64,000 nucleotides of DNA from Alkalibacillus haloalkaliphilus (GTDB lineage Bacteria; Bacillota; Bacilli; Bacillales; Alkalibacillaceae), in contig NZ_BJYA01000014.1 of NCBI RefSeq assembly GCF_007991275.1, positions 1 to 64,000 on the forward strand, in the 5' to 3' direction. The translations under genes were made by a program, and so were the position numbers. How positions within the stretch are numbered: position 1 is the first letter of the stretch; each line of letters opens with the position of its first letter. Below, piece after piece: positions 10,101 to 16,945 of the stretch. The notes under the pieces were generated by a model, which was not told where the DNA came from, did not search any database, and saw only the letters and a program-made list of their open reading frames with translations.

Positions 10101-12701
10101 TTCAATACGGTTTAAATCATCATAGTGATAGACTGTTGTTTCACCTTTAGGGTTAAGCTCCTCAACTAACCTACCTGCATCATCATAATTATACTCAAAC
10201 ACACCTCCTAATGGGTCGGTTAATTTAAACATTCTTCCTTGATTATCATACTGGTACGTAGTTGTTTCACCTTCACCGTTAGTTTTAGAAGTTAAAAGCC
10301 CAACTTCATCGTAACCAAATCGCTCAACCGAACCATCAGCTAAAGTTTTCTTAACTAGTCTTTGATTATGATCATATTCGTAAGTGGTAGTTGTACCATT
10401 TGGGTGTTTAACTTCTTCTAATTCACCTAAATGGTTGTAAATATAATCGGTTACATTCCCATCGTGGTCAGTCCATGTATCTTGTCTACCTGCATCATCA
10501 TAAGTCCACTCATTGACCCTTCCAATTGGGTCAATTGCCTCAGTGCGATTTCCTTCAATGTCATAATCAAAGGACATCGTACGACCATGATGATCTTTGA
10601 CTTCTTTTAAGTTGCCTCGGTCATCATAATCATAATAAAATTCCTTCTCAGTCGTGCCTGACTTAATGATAGCTTCTGTTACGCCAAAAGGACCATAATC
10701 ATAATCAGCTGTCTCATTTGGCCTTTCAACTTTTCTCACTTTTCCTAAAGCATCTCTTTCAAATGTCGTCACTTCATCATTCGGGTTAGTAATAGTCTTA
10801 ACATTACCTAAATTGTCGTAAGTGTAAGATGTTTTACCAGATGAATCAATAATGTATTCTACTTGACCCTTGCCGTTATAAGAAAATGTTGTTTCACGAT
10901 CAATGGGGTCTGAAATGTGTTCAATTTTACCGTCATCATCATATACATAAGACGTTTTGACACCGTCACCTTCATCTCTCGTTAAAAGATTGCCTCGATC
11001 GTCATACGTATACTTAATTGTTTGACCATTAGGCAAGTGCTCTTCTTCTAACCTTCCAAAGTCATCATATACATACGTCTCAACTTCTTCATAAGGATCA
11101 ATGACTTCTTCAACCAAGCCTTGATCGTTATAAACCATTTCAGTGACATTACCATCACCATCTTTAATGTGCGTTAGTTGGCCTTGATCATCATAATCAA
11201 ACTCAACTTCAACACCTGTCGCATCTATTCTTCTTTCTAAATTACCATCTTCGTCATACTCAAAAATTGTTTCTCCACCTAATGGGTCAACAATTCTTTC
11301 TGGTTGTTGCCATACATCATGGTATTCATAAACCGTTGTTCCTCCAGCTAAATTTGTTTCTTCTTCTCTATTTCCATCATCATCATATTTATATTCAATA
11401 GTTCCTTGATTACTTTTAATCTGTGTTAAATTACCATCATCATATTGGTACTCTGTCACTTCATCCAATGGATTTATGACTTTTGTGACATTTTCTTCAT
11501 TATGTTCATAAACCCATGTGTTGTTATCTGCATCAACTACAGTCGTTTGATTACCACTATAGCTAATTTGGTAAACAACTTCTCCGTACATGCTTACAGT
11601 CGATACTTTACCATCTGAGTTGTATGATAAATCAATTGTTCGGCCATCTTCTGTAATCGAGCTAATTTGATTGTTAGAGTTATAAGAATAATTAATCGTC
11701 GTTCCATCCGCTCGATTAACTTGATCCAACCTTTGTTCGCTATCGTAGCCAAAATCTACAACTCTACCAAAAGGGTCTTCAATTGATTTCAAAGTACTAC
11801 CTTGCCACTCAAAAGAAATGACCCTACCTGTTGTATCTGTTATTTCACCAATATTACCATTACCGTCATAGCTATAGTTAAATGTATTACCATAACGGTC
11901 TTCATAACGCGTCATTTTCCCTGCAGCAGGATCTTGATCCTCGCGCCAAGGGGCATAATAACCATTATAAGTAATGTTTGAACCATCAGGATTTGTCACA
12001 ACGTATTCTGTTTGACTAATACGTTCTAACGAAGATTCTGATTCAGATTCTTCAAAGTACCCTTTATGTAATTCATAGTTGATTAATTCGTCACCATCAT
12101 AACTAGTTACATATGCATCTTCATCTTCTTCAACAAAGTCATATGAATGAACACTTCCATCAATTCGCGTTTCTGCCATGTCATATTCTGCGAAAATCTG
12201 AAGCTGTGATTCTATGTTAGCAGTCCATCCATAACCTAAATATCCGGCATCTTCAGCAGCATCATGATATGTACGCTCGAACATGTAATCAAGACCAATA
12301 CCAGGAAGCTGTAAATCTGTAGATGATTGCTTTACATTCCCAGTAACCAAATCAACAGGGTTTTCGTTTTCTGGTGTTGATACATTTTCATTTGCATTAG
12401 AACTGTCTCTTTGATTTGGTGCAACTAATGGCTCCATATCCCCTTGAGCCGCTGGTGGTAGTGAAGGCTGTGATTGCTGTGATACTCTTGGAGCAGGAAT
12501 TGGATCCTGTTCTGTCTCCGGCGCGAAATCCATAATAGAGTTAGGGTTCATTAAATCCGGAGAGACATCACCTTCTTCTCCTTGAACAATTTGATTACCG
12601 CCAATAGTTAGTGGCGATACAGGGAAACTGCTAAATACTAATAAGATAATTAATAAAACAATTAGAACTTTTTTAGCAGTCCCTTTTACCTTCTTAAACA
12701 C
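4125..12701 (-). CDS. Secreted Rhs/YD-repeat (WapA-like) protein with alpha/beta-hydrolase C-terminal tip
   Basis: About 2,858 residues. I place the start at GTG 12701, which has AGAGGA 9 nt upstream. The upstream GTG at 12734 lies inside the riboswitch terminator stem. The N-terminus (KK, then a long hydrophobic stretch ending FSSFPVSP) is a signal peptide. YD repeats of about 21 residues (YDxxGxL-type) fill most of the protein. They are interrupted by a Ser/Gln/Asp/Glu-rich insert and a hydrophobic helix (about 7080-6570) and by a short HPGQG repeat (6180-6050). The core ends at DPTG (about 5520). The 460-residue tip has FMHGW, GHSMAG (about 4665) and a C-terminal His, as in lipase-like hydrolases. 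Likely a surface-delivered antibacterial effector, in operon with the next gene and under a c-di-GMP riboswitch. Confidence 0.93.
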   Translation of the reverse strand: MFKKVKGTAKKVLIVLLIILLVFSSFPVSPLTIGGNQIVQGEEGDVSPDLMNPNSIMDFAPETEQDPIPAPRVSQQSQPSLPPAAQGDMEPLVAPNQRDSSNANENVSTPENENPVDLVTGNVKQSSTDLQLPGIGLDYMFERTYHDAAEDAGYLGYGWTANIESQLQIFAEYDMAETRIDGSVHSYDFVEEDEDAYVTSYDGDELINYELHKGYFEESESESSLERISQTEYVVTNPDGSNITYNGYYAPWREDQDPAAGKMTRYEDRYGNTFNYSYDGNGNIGEITDTTGRVISFEWQGSTLKSIEDPFGRVVDFGYDSEQRLDQVNRADGTTINYSYNSNNQISSITEDGRTIDLSYNSDGKVSTVSMYGEVVYQISYSGNQTTVVDADNNTWVYEHNEENVTKVINPLDEVTEYQYDDGNLTQIKSNQGTIEYKYDDDGNREEETNLAGGTTVYEYHDVWQQPERIVDPLGGETIFEYDEDGNLERRIDATGVEVEFDYDDQGQLTHIKDGDGNVTEMVYNDQGLVEEVIDPYEEVETYVYDDFGRLEEEHLPNGQTIKYTYDDRGNLLTRDEGDGVKTSYVYDDDGKIEHISDPIDRETTFSYNGKGQVEYIIDSSGKTSYTYDNLGNVKTITNPNDEVTTFERDALGKVRKVERPNETADYDYGPFGVTEAIIKSGTTEKEFYYDYDDRGNLKEVKDHHGRTMSFDYDIEGNRTEAIDPIGRVNEWTYDDAGRQDTWTDHDGNVTDYIYNHLGELEEVKHPNGTTTTYEYDHNQRLVKKTLADGSVERFGYDEVGLLTSKTNGEGETTTYQYDNQGRMFKLTDPLGGVFEYNYDDAGRLVEELNPKGETTVYHYDDLNRIEERIGTDNRSVEFEYDSFNRLTDFIDEAGLTHQWKYDEESNEVVYRAPDDYETLYQYDEDNQLTSIVDPEGYETTFEYDDRGRLIERTNELGESATWSYNNLDQLEEETDLAGNTTVYNYDQLGRMDTVTNELGLTTDYRYNEYGQLAEIEDARGAITSFGYDAMGRESSIVDAKGHETTRQYDGVGRIKQETDQLGHVTKYDYHHSGQVSRIVDPNNGEWSFKYDELGRLVEEVDANGERTQYAYDAAGRLTYEKDPEGNERSWEYNNLDLVEKVIDPAGNETNYDYSDTGLLEVITDPLGHETKYDYDTLGRPNEVEGPNGGTTEYEYDALNRIVEVKDPNGEVESFEYDELGNITRYEDVLGNEALYSYDPLGRTTSETDFRGYTTTLEYDDENGINTVTDPMGNTETIKYDVLGHVDEMTDARGYTTSFDYDANGRMVQEVDPLGNEYKYNYDALNNLTAFIDANGNESEFKYDAVGNLVEEIDSLGHVTSYQYDENNRIQSIVDPREGETRFTYDELGNVLSEEGPEGGKWQYAYDELSRMTTMTNPLGHERKMEYDSVGNVVKEIDELNYVTTFDYDLLGNMTEQTDEDGATWEYEYNPQGWVTSIEDPLEGTYSYTYDENGNLIKETDPLDHEQQYVYNANNQVERQIDPEGYELAFDYDAVGNLVEETNALGETTTYEYDALSRLVQEQVPSGSEWEYEYDPVGNLVSETDPLGHTTDFQYNELNQLVEVTDALDGVTQYNYDETGNLIEQIDANENTRQWEYDLNHRVTKEIDGLGNAHEYEYDKAGQLSKEVNRNDQEIEYSYTERGQVEQIDLDGDKQNYEYDYAGRLTAMSSPDSEDIFEYDELGRITHQHNQTVEKTLDFTYDAVGNVLEMTNSEDRTISYEYDSRNLMTSMTDPDEHRNTFEYDALGRLEQQDLANGNTINQSYTEDGYLETVENLMEDAVISSFTYEYDDAGKRTKQIEEDGAVTSYEYDELSRLTDVHYPVEKLKNLTTEPYFPEQRKHHRNEEDDDEQQPDTEVVQQESDEGDSQSPESEVDLTSNEEEGPSSVETETSSYDESHDESLDNMEDEQVNLFNTPLDDFHSQEFELLIEEPSNEQTNDQADEQDQSESQNQADELASEDEESQGVFSRSVQAISNFFQGVGNTVQDVFNWFFNLFTIQLVEATEEETVETFNEPNYHRAPAEHVSYTYDSVGNRLTEEVDGELTEYEYNDNNQLTQAGEYNFEYDDNGNMIREEGPEEERDYTYDAANRLRAVMFGDESYVSYGYDALDRKVTRESGMWRSLDPTHNDTLPAPNQGHDPFTNHPGQGNGPNFDGHPGQGKGPNFDEHPGRGNAWGLHKRGEGKQKKEVVESHYFYEGKSHVVHKEYSPSGSPYAEYYTGPNNRVVSQKMFGYHGRSIPGHDPSLKTTGGMLYHQYDGMSSVSELTDRHGDIVERYRYDAFGGVVTGLTAPYNTNSYTGHHYDQDAGLIDMQARFYDAKIGRFLQEDTYPGTLDNPLSQNRYAYVMNDPMNYWDPTGRIPEEVFDEKNFSDNTDTEMWYYEFQSHTSITTEENHRTDDTGTEIVEKWDVVTWDHWYYEATLTGQIEDSNGEKIVKPIQNGPTEDHVFRLRTSYVESDTTTAEELAGLNQAILAGYGNLPGDQSQPQFEYTSWHNGEMQSSSLFTTGHFEPSRLISERLQTSSGSQTKTATNVYTDPVIFMHGWTSEASVWHREHGGRASIIDSLGGYGEYAGTISAIDIDNDIRLELDYSDEWVEKGKSPLVLLDLQPNAETVSVQEQALSQTVELVMEEFNADSVSIIGHSMAGLTTTSYLQNNSDANNVDYFVTVNSPIEGAWGGLIGFWGYPGNLDLIPHSGAVRDIRQDTTLKYDGGNTHSHYSPGSLKIEVETPSFPKQTEVLSIGTTQLHENCTENGLHCYNISIKNDGVVSLRSQKGLSEIVPSNQFKFKQVEYKGRGYGVHTESINHNSTVESIRKFIWE
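5499..5672. repeat. Direct repeat, copy 2 (Rhs core end, intact rhs gene)
   Basis: Partner of 2547-2720, about 98 percent identical by eye. Recombination between the two would delete the resident tip and its neighbour and fuse the orphan tip to the core in frame. Confidence 0.95.
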
Positions 12702-12723
12702 AAAAAACCATCCTCTCAAACAT

Positions 12724-12759
12724 AATAAAAGCACCCCAAATCAAACAGACTTGGAGTGC
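12724..12759 (-). terminator. Terminator forming the riboswitch expression platform
   Basis: On the minus strand GCACTCCAA (12759-12751) pairs with TTGGGGTGC (12739-12731), followed by TTTTATT. It sits between the c-di-GMP aptamer and the ribosome site of rhs, so ligand binding probably decides termination. The direction of the switch cannot be read with certainty. Confidence 0.85.
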
Positions 12760-12774
12760 ATACTTAACCAATGC

Positions 12775-12865
12775 TAAGTGCAACCCAGCCGTCGTAGCAA
12801 TTTCTTGCCTTTAGACCTGTGGTTTTGCGTCCTCATTTTTCAATGAGTTTGCCCATAAAAGCATA
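12775..12865 (-). ncRNA. Cyclic-di-GMP-I (GEMM-I) riboswitch aptamer
   Basis: The minus strand carries the GEMM-I landmarks in order: GGGCAAAC, a stem TCATT/AATGA closed by a GAAA tetraloop, GGACGCAAA, then CC-CAGGTCTAA, a small hairpin GCAAGAAATTGC, and GGCTGGGTTGC closing the structure. These match the known class I c-di-GMP aptamer in sequence and spacing. It is in the 5' leader of the rhs gene. The PAS-GGDEF protein at 36.3-37.9 kb is a possible source of the ligand. Confidence 0.92.
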
Positions 12866-12907
12866 TTTTCTTGGATATTTTTTCTTATGGTGGTCGAAAC
12901 AACCCAA

Positions 12908-12936
12908 ATGTTATAAGACTAAAAACCTAAAGTCAA
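12908..12936 (-). promoter_or_regulatory. Candidate sigma-A promoter of the rhs leader
   Basis: TTGACT (12936-12931) is followed 17 nt later by TAACAT (12913-12908); TATAAC two bases earlier is an alternative -10. It lies about 40 bp upstream of the riboswitch aptamer on the same strand. Confidence 0.6.
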
Positions 12937-13013
12937 CAGTATTTTTGATAATTTTTGCTAAATTACAACAATTCAGTCTAAAAGTATTAGGTATATAGCC
13001 CTATTTTAAGAGT

Positions 13014-13044
13014 AAATAAAAAGCCACTAACATAGTCAGTGACT
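13014..13044 (-). terminator. Terminator of the helicase gene
   Basis: On the minus strand AGTCACTGA pairs with TTAGTGGCT (9 bp with G-T pairs), followed by TTTTTATTT. It directly follows the helicase stop codon. Confidence 0.8.
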
Positions 13045-13052
13045 TTATATAG

Positions 13053-15215
13053 TTATACACTTTGGTCTAATATTTCTATCAGCCCGAACTCAACACACGT
13101 TTTTAAAGCTAACTCTTTCATGTCTCCTTCAAACTGAACCATAATGTAATCACTCATGTGATCAACAATCTCACCCTCACCAAACACACGATGCTTGACT
13201 TTCAAACCAACTGAAACCTCTTCTTCAGATTGGATGGCATTAGGATTATGCTGCTTCTTTTTCACTTCAGGCTTTGGCTTTTGTTTAGACGGGTTAACTA
13301 TACGATTAACATCGAAATAAAGCTTAGATGGTTGAACTTTTGCATTAAATTTCTTCTCATAAGTTAATAACTCTAATCTTGTCTCAGCCCTAGTCATCCC
13401 AACATAAAAAAGGCGTACCGCTTCCTCCATTGGTTCTTTGTCACCTTCTTTGTAAGCTTCAATGTCTGACCGGGCTGGAATAACGCCTTGAATTAAATCG
13501 ACCATGAATACAGTCGGAAACTCAAGCCCCTTCGCACTATGAAACGTCGACAAAGTAACTGCATCTTGATGTTTATTAAACTTCGATTCTTTCATTAACG
13601 TCTCTAAATGTTGAAGACGTTTCGCAAAACTAACCATATCATCCGCTTTCTCAGCAATGACTTCGAGTAAGTTTAACGTTTCCATTAACCCCTCTTCATT
13701 AAATCCTAAACGTTTACACATATCTTTAACGACTCTCTCATAGCCAAGTTCTTTTCGGATTTGACGAATGACTTCTTTCGGCGAGTATTCGTGCATCTTT
13801 TGATAAACTGACTGATAGTGTTTGAACTTTTTTAGTTGAAAGTCCTTTAACTGACCATAAGTGATTAACTTTTCAAAAACGGACTGGTTTGTCGACACTC
13901 TTCTCGCTTGTTCAACCTGATATTTCGACAGATAGCCGTGAAACTTAGAAAAGACTTTTTCAAAAATATCCATTCGAGTCGGGTCATACGCTAAACGCAT
14001 AAAGTTTAATATATCTTGTACAACCCAGTGATTGAAGAAACGATGATCTGAATCTTTCATATAAAAAGGGATCCCCGCTTCATTTAATGCATCAGCAAGA
14101 ACAATTGATGAGCTATTATTACGGTACAACAGAGCAATATTTTGATAACCTTTGGCCTTTTGCAACTCCTCTATGACGTACTCAATTTGCTCACGATCTG
14201 AATGAAACGACTTTAACTGGACTTGCTCATGGGTTGAGTTCTCTGTAAACATGTTTTTGTCATAACGGTTTTTATTCTGTTTAATAAACCGGTTCGCTGT
14301 TTGTACAATTTCTTGAGATGAACGGTAATTTTGTTCCATCTTTAATATTTGTGCATTTGGATAGACTTTTTGAAAGTCTAATAAATACTTTGGCTCAGCA
14401 GCACGCCACGTATAGATCGACTGATCATCATCAGCTACAACACACAAGTTTTGATGGTTATTAACTAACTTTTCGATAATCGCATGCTGAACCCTCGACG
14501 TATCTTGGCTCTCATCTGTGAGAATATAGTCAAATTGGTTTTGATACTTTAATAGAAGATCATTGTCATTTTCGAAAGCTTCATGAGCGATCGTTAACAT
14601 ATCATCATAGTCGACTAACAAATGAGAGGCCGTCTGCTGTTTGAACGATTCGTATTGCTTCAAAATCTCGTACGCATTCGTCACATCACATTCAACCTCT
14701 TGCCATTGTTCGTTAGGTAAAAGTTTATTTTTTACTAGACTAATATAAGTTGATAGCTCTTCTAACTGATCATCTGTAATAGACTCTTCATTTAGCTGAC
14801 TGTATAAATCACGAAGCAACATTCTTTTATGATACTGCGGCCGGTCAACTTCTCCTTCAATCAATTCATATGTAACGCATTGTTTACGTAAATATTCACG
14901 CACGACTTGAAACGCCAAACTATGAATTGTTGAAAAATCCACTGCTTCTAAGTTCGGGAAAAAGGCTTGGTAACGCTCTTTCATATCAGCTGCTGACGCA
15001 CGACTAAAGGTTACAGCTTTAATCCGTTCAGGCCTAATACCTTTTTCTTCTATTAAATAACCTATCCGCATAATGATCGTCGTCGTCTTACCTGAACCAG
15101 GCGAAGCTAATAGAAGTAGAGGCCCTTCTGTTGTTAGAACGGCCTGTTGCTGGACTTCATTCAAAGCGATCCCAAGTTCGTGCTGTTTTCTATGTAAAAA
15201 TGGATGTAGATTCAT
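13053..15215 (-). CDS. UvrD/Rep-family superfamily I DNA helicase (YjcD/PcrA-like)
   Basis: 720 residues with the ordered SF1A motifs: Walker A ASPGSGKTTT near residue 36, motif II DESQDTS, motif III ADDDQSIYTWR, motif IV EQNYRSS, motif V TFHSAKGLEFPTVF, motif VI LFYVGMTRA. The end (GLKVKHRVFGEGEIV) is a small beta domain like the PcrA C-terminal Tudor module that contacts RNA polymerase. The Walker Lys and the DExx and VI arginines are present, so an active ATP-driven 3'-5' helicase is expected. It acts in the cytoplasm on repair or recombination intermediates. It resembles B. subtilis YjcD more than full-length PcrA in size. The gene stands alone between terminator and repeat tract. Confidence 0.93.
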   Translation of the reverse strand: MNLHPFLHRKQHELGIALNEVQQQAVLTTEGPLLLLASPGSGKTTTIIMRIGYLIEEKGIRPERIKAVTFSRASAADMKERYQAFFPNLEAVDFSTIHSLAFQVVREYLRKQCVTYELIEGEVDRPQYHKRMLLRDLYSQLNEESITDDQLEELSTYISLVKNKLLPNEQWQEVECDVTNAYEILKQYESFKQQTASHLLVDYDDMLTIAHEAFENDNDLLLKYQNQFDYILTDESQDTSRVQHAIIEKLVNNHQNLCVVADDDQSIYTWRAAEPKYLLDFQKVYPNAQILKMEQNYRSSQEIVQTANRFIKQNKNRYDKNMFTENSTHEQVQLKSFHSDREQIEYVIEELQKAKGYQNIALLYRNNSSSIVLADALNEAGIPFYMKDSDHRFFNHWVVQDILNFMRLAYDPTRMDIFEKVFSKFHGYLSKYQVEQARRVSTNQSVFEKLITYGQLKDFQLKKFKHYQSVYQKMHEYSPKEVIRQIRKELGYERVVKDMCKRLGFNEEGLMETLNLLEVIAEKADDMVSFAKRLQHLETLMKESKFNKHQDAVTLSTFHSAKGLEFPTVFMVDLIQGVIPARSDIEAYKEGDKEPMEEAVRLFYVGMTRAETRLELLTYEKKFNAKVQPSKLYFDVNRIVNPSKQKPKPEVKKKQHNPNAIQSEEEVSVGLKVKHRVFGEGEIVDHMSDYIMVQFEGDMKELALKTCVEFGLIEILDQSV

Positions 15216-15266
15216 GATAGAACTCCTTCTAAATACAACTCCTCTATTATTCTAGCATGATATAAT

Positions 15267-15402
15267 GGCGTTCGCTGATAAATTCTTGTGAGCGCTGATA
15301 AAATATAGCGAACGCTGATAAATTTTCGTGAGCGCTGATAAAATATAGCGAACGCCGATAGATTTGCGTGAACGCTGATAAACCAATTACGAACGCTGAT
15401 AA
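15267..15402. repeat. Phased ~20-bp tandem repeat tract (GAACGCTGATAAA-type)
   Basis: Seven units share the core CGCTGATAAA, with ends at 15280, 15300, 15320, 15340, 15360 (CGCCGATA), 15380 and 15401, that is every 20-21 bp. Two unit forms, GCGAACGCTGATAAA and GTGAGCGCTGATAAA, alternate in the first part. The tract lies between two minus-strand genes and codes for nothing credible. Confidence 0.9.
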
Positions 15403-15430
15403 AGCTCCCACATATTCTCTACTAATTTGG

Positions 15431-15619
15431 TTATTTATTGTGTTCTCCTTCTCCCCCACCTAACTCACGCTCCACTTTTTCATCAAACGATTCCTCTTCT
15501 AAGTTATGGTACTTCTTATGTATGCCAAGGTGTTTCATAATGTAGTTAACTTTGGAATTAATCGATATGACTAAAACAAAAATGGTAATGAACATAATGC
15601 CGCCAATTATATACCACAT
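15431..15619 (-). CDS. Small membrane-anchored protein
   Basis: 62 residues from ATG 15619, chosen because AAAGGGGAG lies 5-6 nt upstream; a longer frame starting 33 nt earlier lacks a ribosome site. Residues 2-20 form one membrane helix (WYIIGGIMFITIFVLVI). The tail is charged and ends in a Gly/Glu/His/Lys-rich stretch, probably cytoplasmic. Monocistronic. I do not recognise the family, though short single-helix proteins of this style are common in Bacillaceae. Confidence 0.65.
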   Translation of the reverse strand: MWYIIGGIMFITIFVLVISINSKVNYIMKHLGIHKKYHNLEEESFDEKVERELGGGEGEHNK

Positions 15620-15789
15620 TAAAAGCTCCCCTTTACCAACCTTTTGCCTCATCTTAACATAATTTTTTCAAAAAAATGGTTAAATGTTCGCTTAAATTGT
15701 CATAATGTTTTTAGAGCTTCTAAATTGTATAGCGCACTGTGGCCCTATAAAATAAAAGTGAAGGTTAACAATGAAAGGACGTAAACTCA

Positions 15790-16470
15790 ATGTTTTTCCA
15801 CCCAATGGATATATTAATTTTTGCAGCACTTGGTTTAGCAATGTGGGCACAGTCGAAAGTGAAAGGTAATTTTGAAAAATGGTCGAAAGTGCAAGCCTCT
15901 GCTGGCATGAGTGGAGCACAAGTCGCAAGAAGGATTTTAGACGAAGAAGGCTTACACAATGTGAAGCTTGAGCGCTCGAACAAAGGTACGTTATCCGATC
16001 ATTATGATCCGTCTAAGAAAGTGGTGCGATTATCAGATCCGGTCTATAACGGGAATTCGATCTCTTCGTTATCAGTCGCCGCTCATGAAGTGGGGCATGC
16101 GATTCAAGATGCGACTAATTATTCGATGTTAGTCGTACGACATAAAGTGTTTCCGGTAGCGAATTTCGGTTCACAATTAGCTCCAATTTTATTAATTGGT
16201 GGCTTTATTCTAGATATGTTCAATTTAATTACTGTAGGGATCGTTCTGTTTTCATTAGCAGTACTCTTCCAGCTAGTTACTCTTCCAGTGGAGTACAATG
16301 CTAGTAGTCGTGCCAAAGATAAATTAGTTGAACTTGGTATGATTTCAAACAATGAAGTTCGCGGTGTAAGTAAAGTGTTAAACGCTGCAGCTTTAACTTA
16401 CGTTGCCAGTACTTTAATGGCTGTTCTTCAGTTAATTAAATTCATCTTAATTGCGAAAAGTCGAAGATAA
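15790..16470 (+). CDS. yugP: YugP-type zinc-dependent membrane metalloprotease
   Basis: 226 residues with AAAGGA 10 nt upstream of the ATG. The HEVGHA zinc motif follows a short N-terminal helix and a DHYDPSKKVVRLSD segment, as in the Zn_peptidase_2 (YugP) family. Two or three hydrophobic helices fill residues 110-160 and a last one lies near the C-terminus. The usual length is 220-230, so it is complete. It is probably an integral membrane protease; the substrate is not known to me. The next gene starts 14 bp downstream and is likely co-transcribed. Confidence 0.93.
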   Translation: MFFHPMDILIFAALGLAMWAQSKVKGNFEKWSKVQASAGMSGAQVARRILDEEGLHNVKLERSNKGTLSDHYDPSKKVVRLSDPVYNGNSISSLSVAAHEVGHAIQDATNYSMLVVRHKVFPVANFGSQLAPILLIGGFILDMFNLITVGIVLFSLAVLFQLVTLPVEYNASSRAKDKLVELGMISNNEVRGVSKVLNAAALTYVASTLMAVLQLIKFILIAKSRR

Positions 16471-16483
16471 AGGAGTGTCTCAT

Positions 16484-16915
16484 ATGAATCTATTTACACC
16501 AAAAGATGCTTCCAGTTATGTTAAAGAAGAGTTCGATGAAATGCAGTCAAAAATTTCACCTTTTATGAAGCGAAGTTTAATTTATTCATTCATCGCATTT
16601 CCACTTATGGCCGTTTCGATCTTTAATTTATTTTTCGTATTAACATCAATGCCGTATTCTAGCGAAGTTTTGTTAGCAATTGGTGTTTTAGCCTTAATCG
16701 GTGCATTTGGTATGGCTTTGTTTAGAGAATCACTACATCATAACAAATCACTTCACCAAACAAGTATCAATTATATAAGAGAGCGAATTGCGAAAAGTGA
16801 AATCGTTCCTGAACAAGCTGTAAAACGTTATTTAAAAACCATCGATTACAACCCGAACCAACTATTCCATACTTTTCATGAGTTTTTAAAACATGAAGAA
16901 CGTCTAAAAAGATAG
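16484..16915 (+). CDS. Two-helix membrane protein of unknown function
   Basis: 143 residues. The start at ATG 16484 is preferred because AAAGGAG lies 9 nt upstream; the frame extends 11 codons further into yugP without a ribosome site. Two membrane helices lie at about residues 32-55 and 65-83, with charged flanks and a basic C-terminal helix (RERIAKSE, KHEERLKR). It resembles the small DUF5392-type proteins of Bacillus, but I am not certain. It forms a two-gene transcript with yugP and ends at a strong hairpin. Confidence 0.8.
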   Translation: MNLFTPKDASSYVKEEFDEMQSKISPFMKRSLIYSFIAFPLMAVSIFNLFFVLTSMPYSSEVLLAIGVLALIGAFGMALFRESLHHNKSLHQTSINYIRERIAKSEIVPEQAVKRYLKTIDYNPNQLFHTFHEFLKHEERLKR

Positions 16916-16945
16916 AGCAGAGGACTAAGCCTCTGCTCTTTTATT
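16914..16945. terminator. Bidirectional terminator
   Basis: Ten-bp perfect stem AGAGCAGAGG/CCTCTGCTCT with a 6-nt loop and TTTATT on the plus side. It serves the plus-strand pair above and sits at the end of the convergent nuclease gene. Confidence 0.9.

Noticed and set aside
12702-12734. Upstream GTG start for the Rhs protein
   Set aside because: The codon lies in the terminator stem of the riboswitch and lacks a ribosome site; GTG 12701 has AGAGGA at proper spacing.
15247-15459. 70-codon minus-strand frame across the 20-bp repeat tract
   Set aside because: Its sequence is a by-product of the repeats and overlaps the 3' end of a better-supported small gene; no ribosome site.
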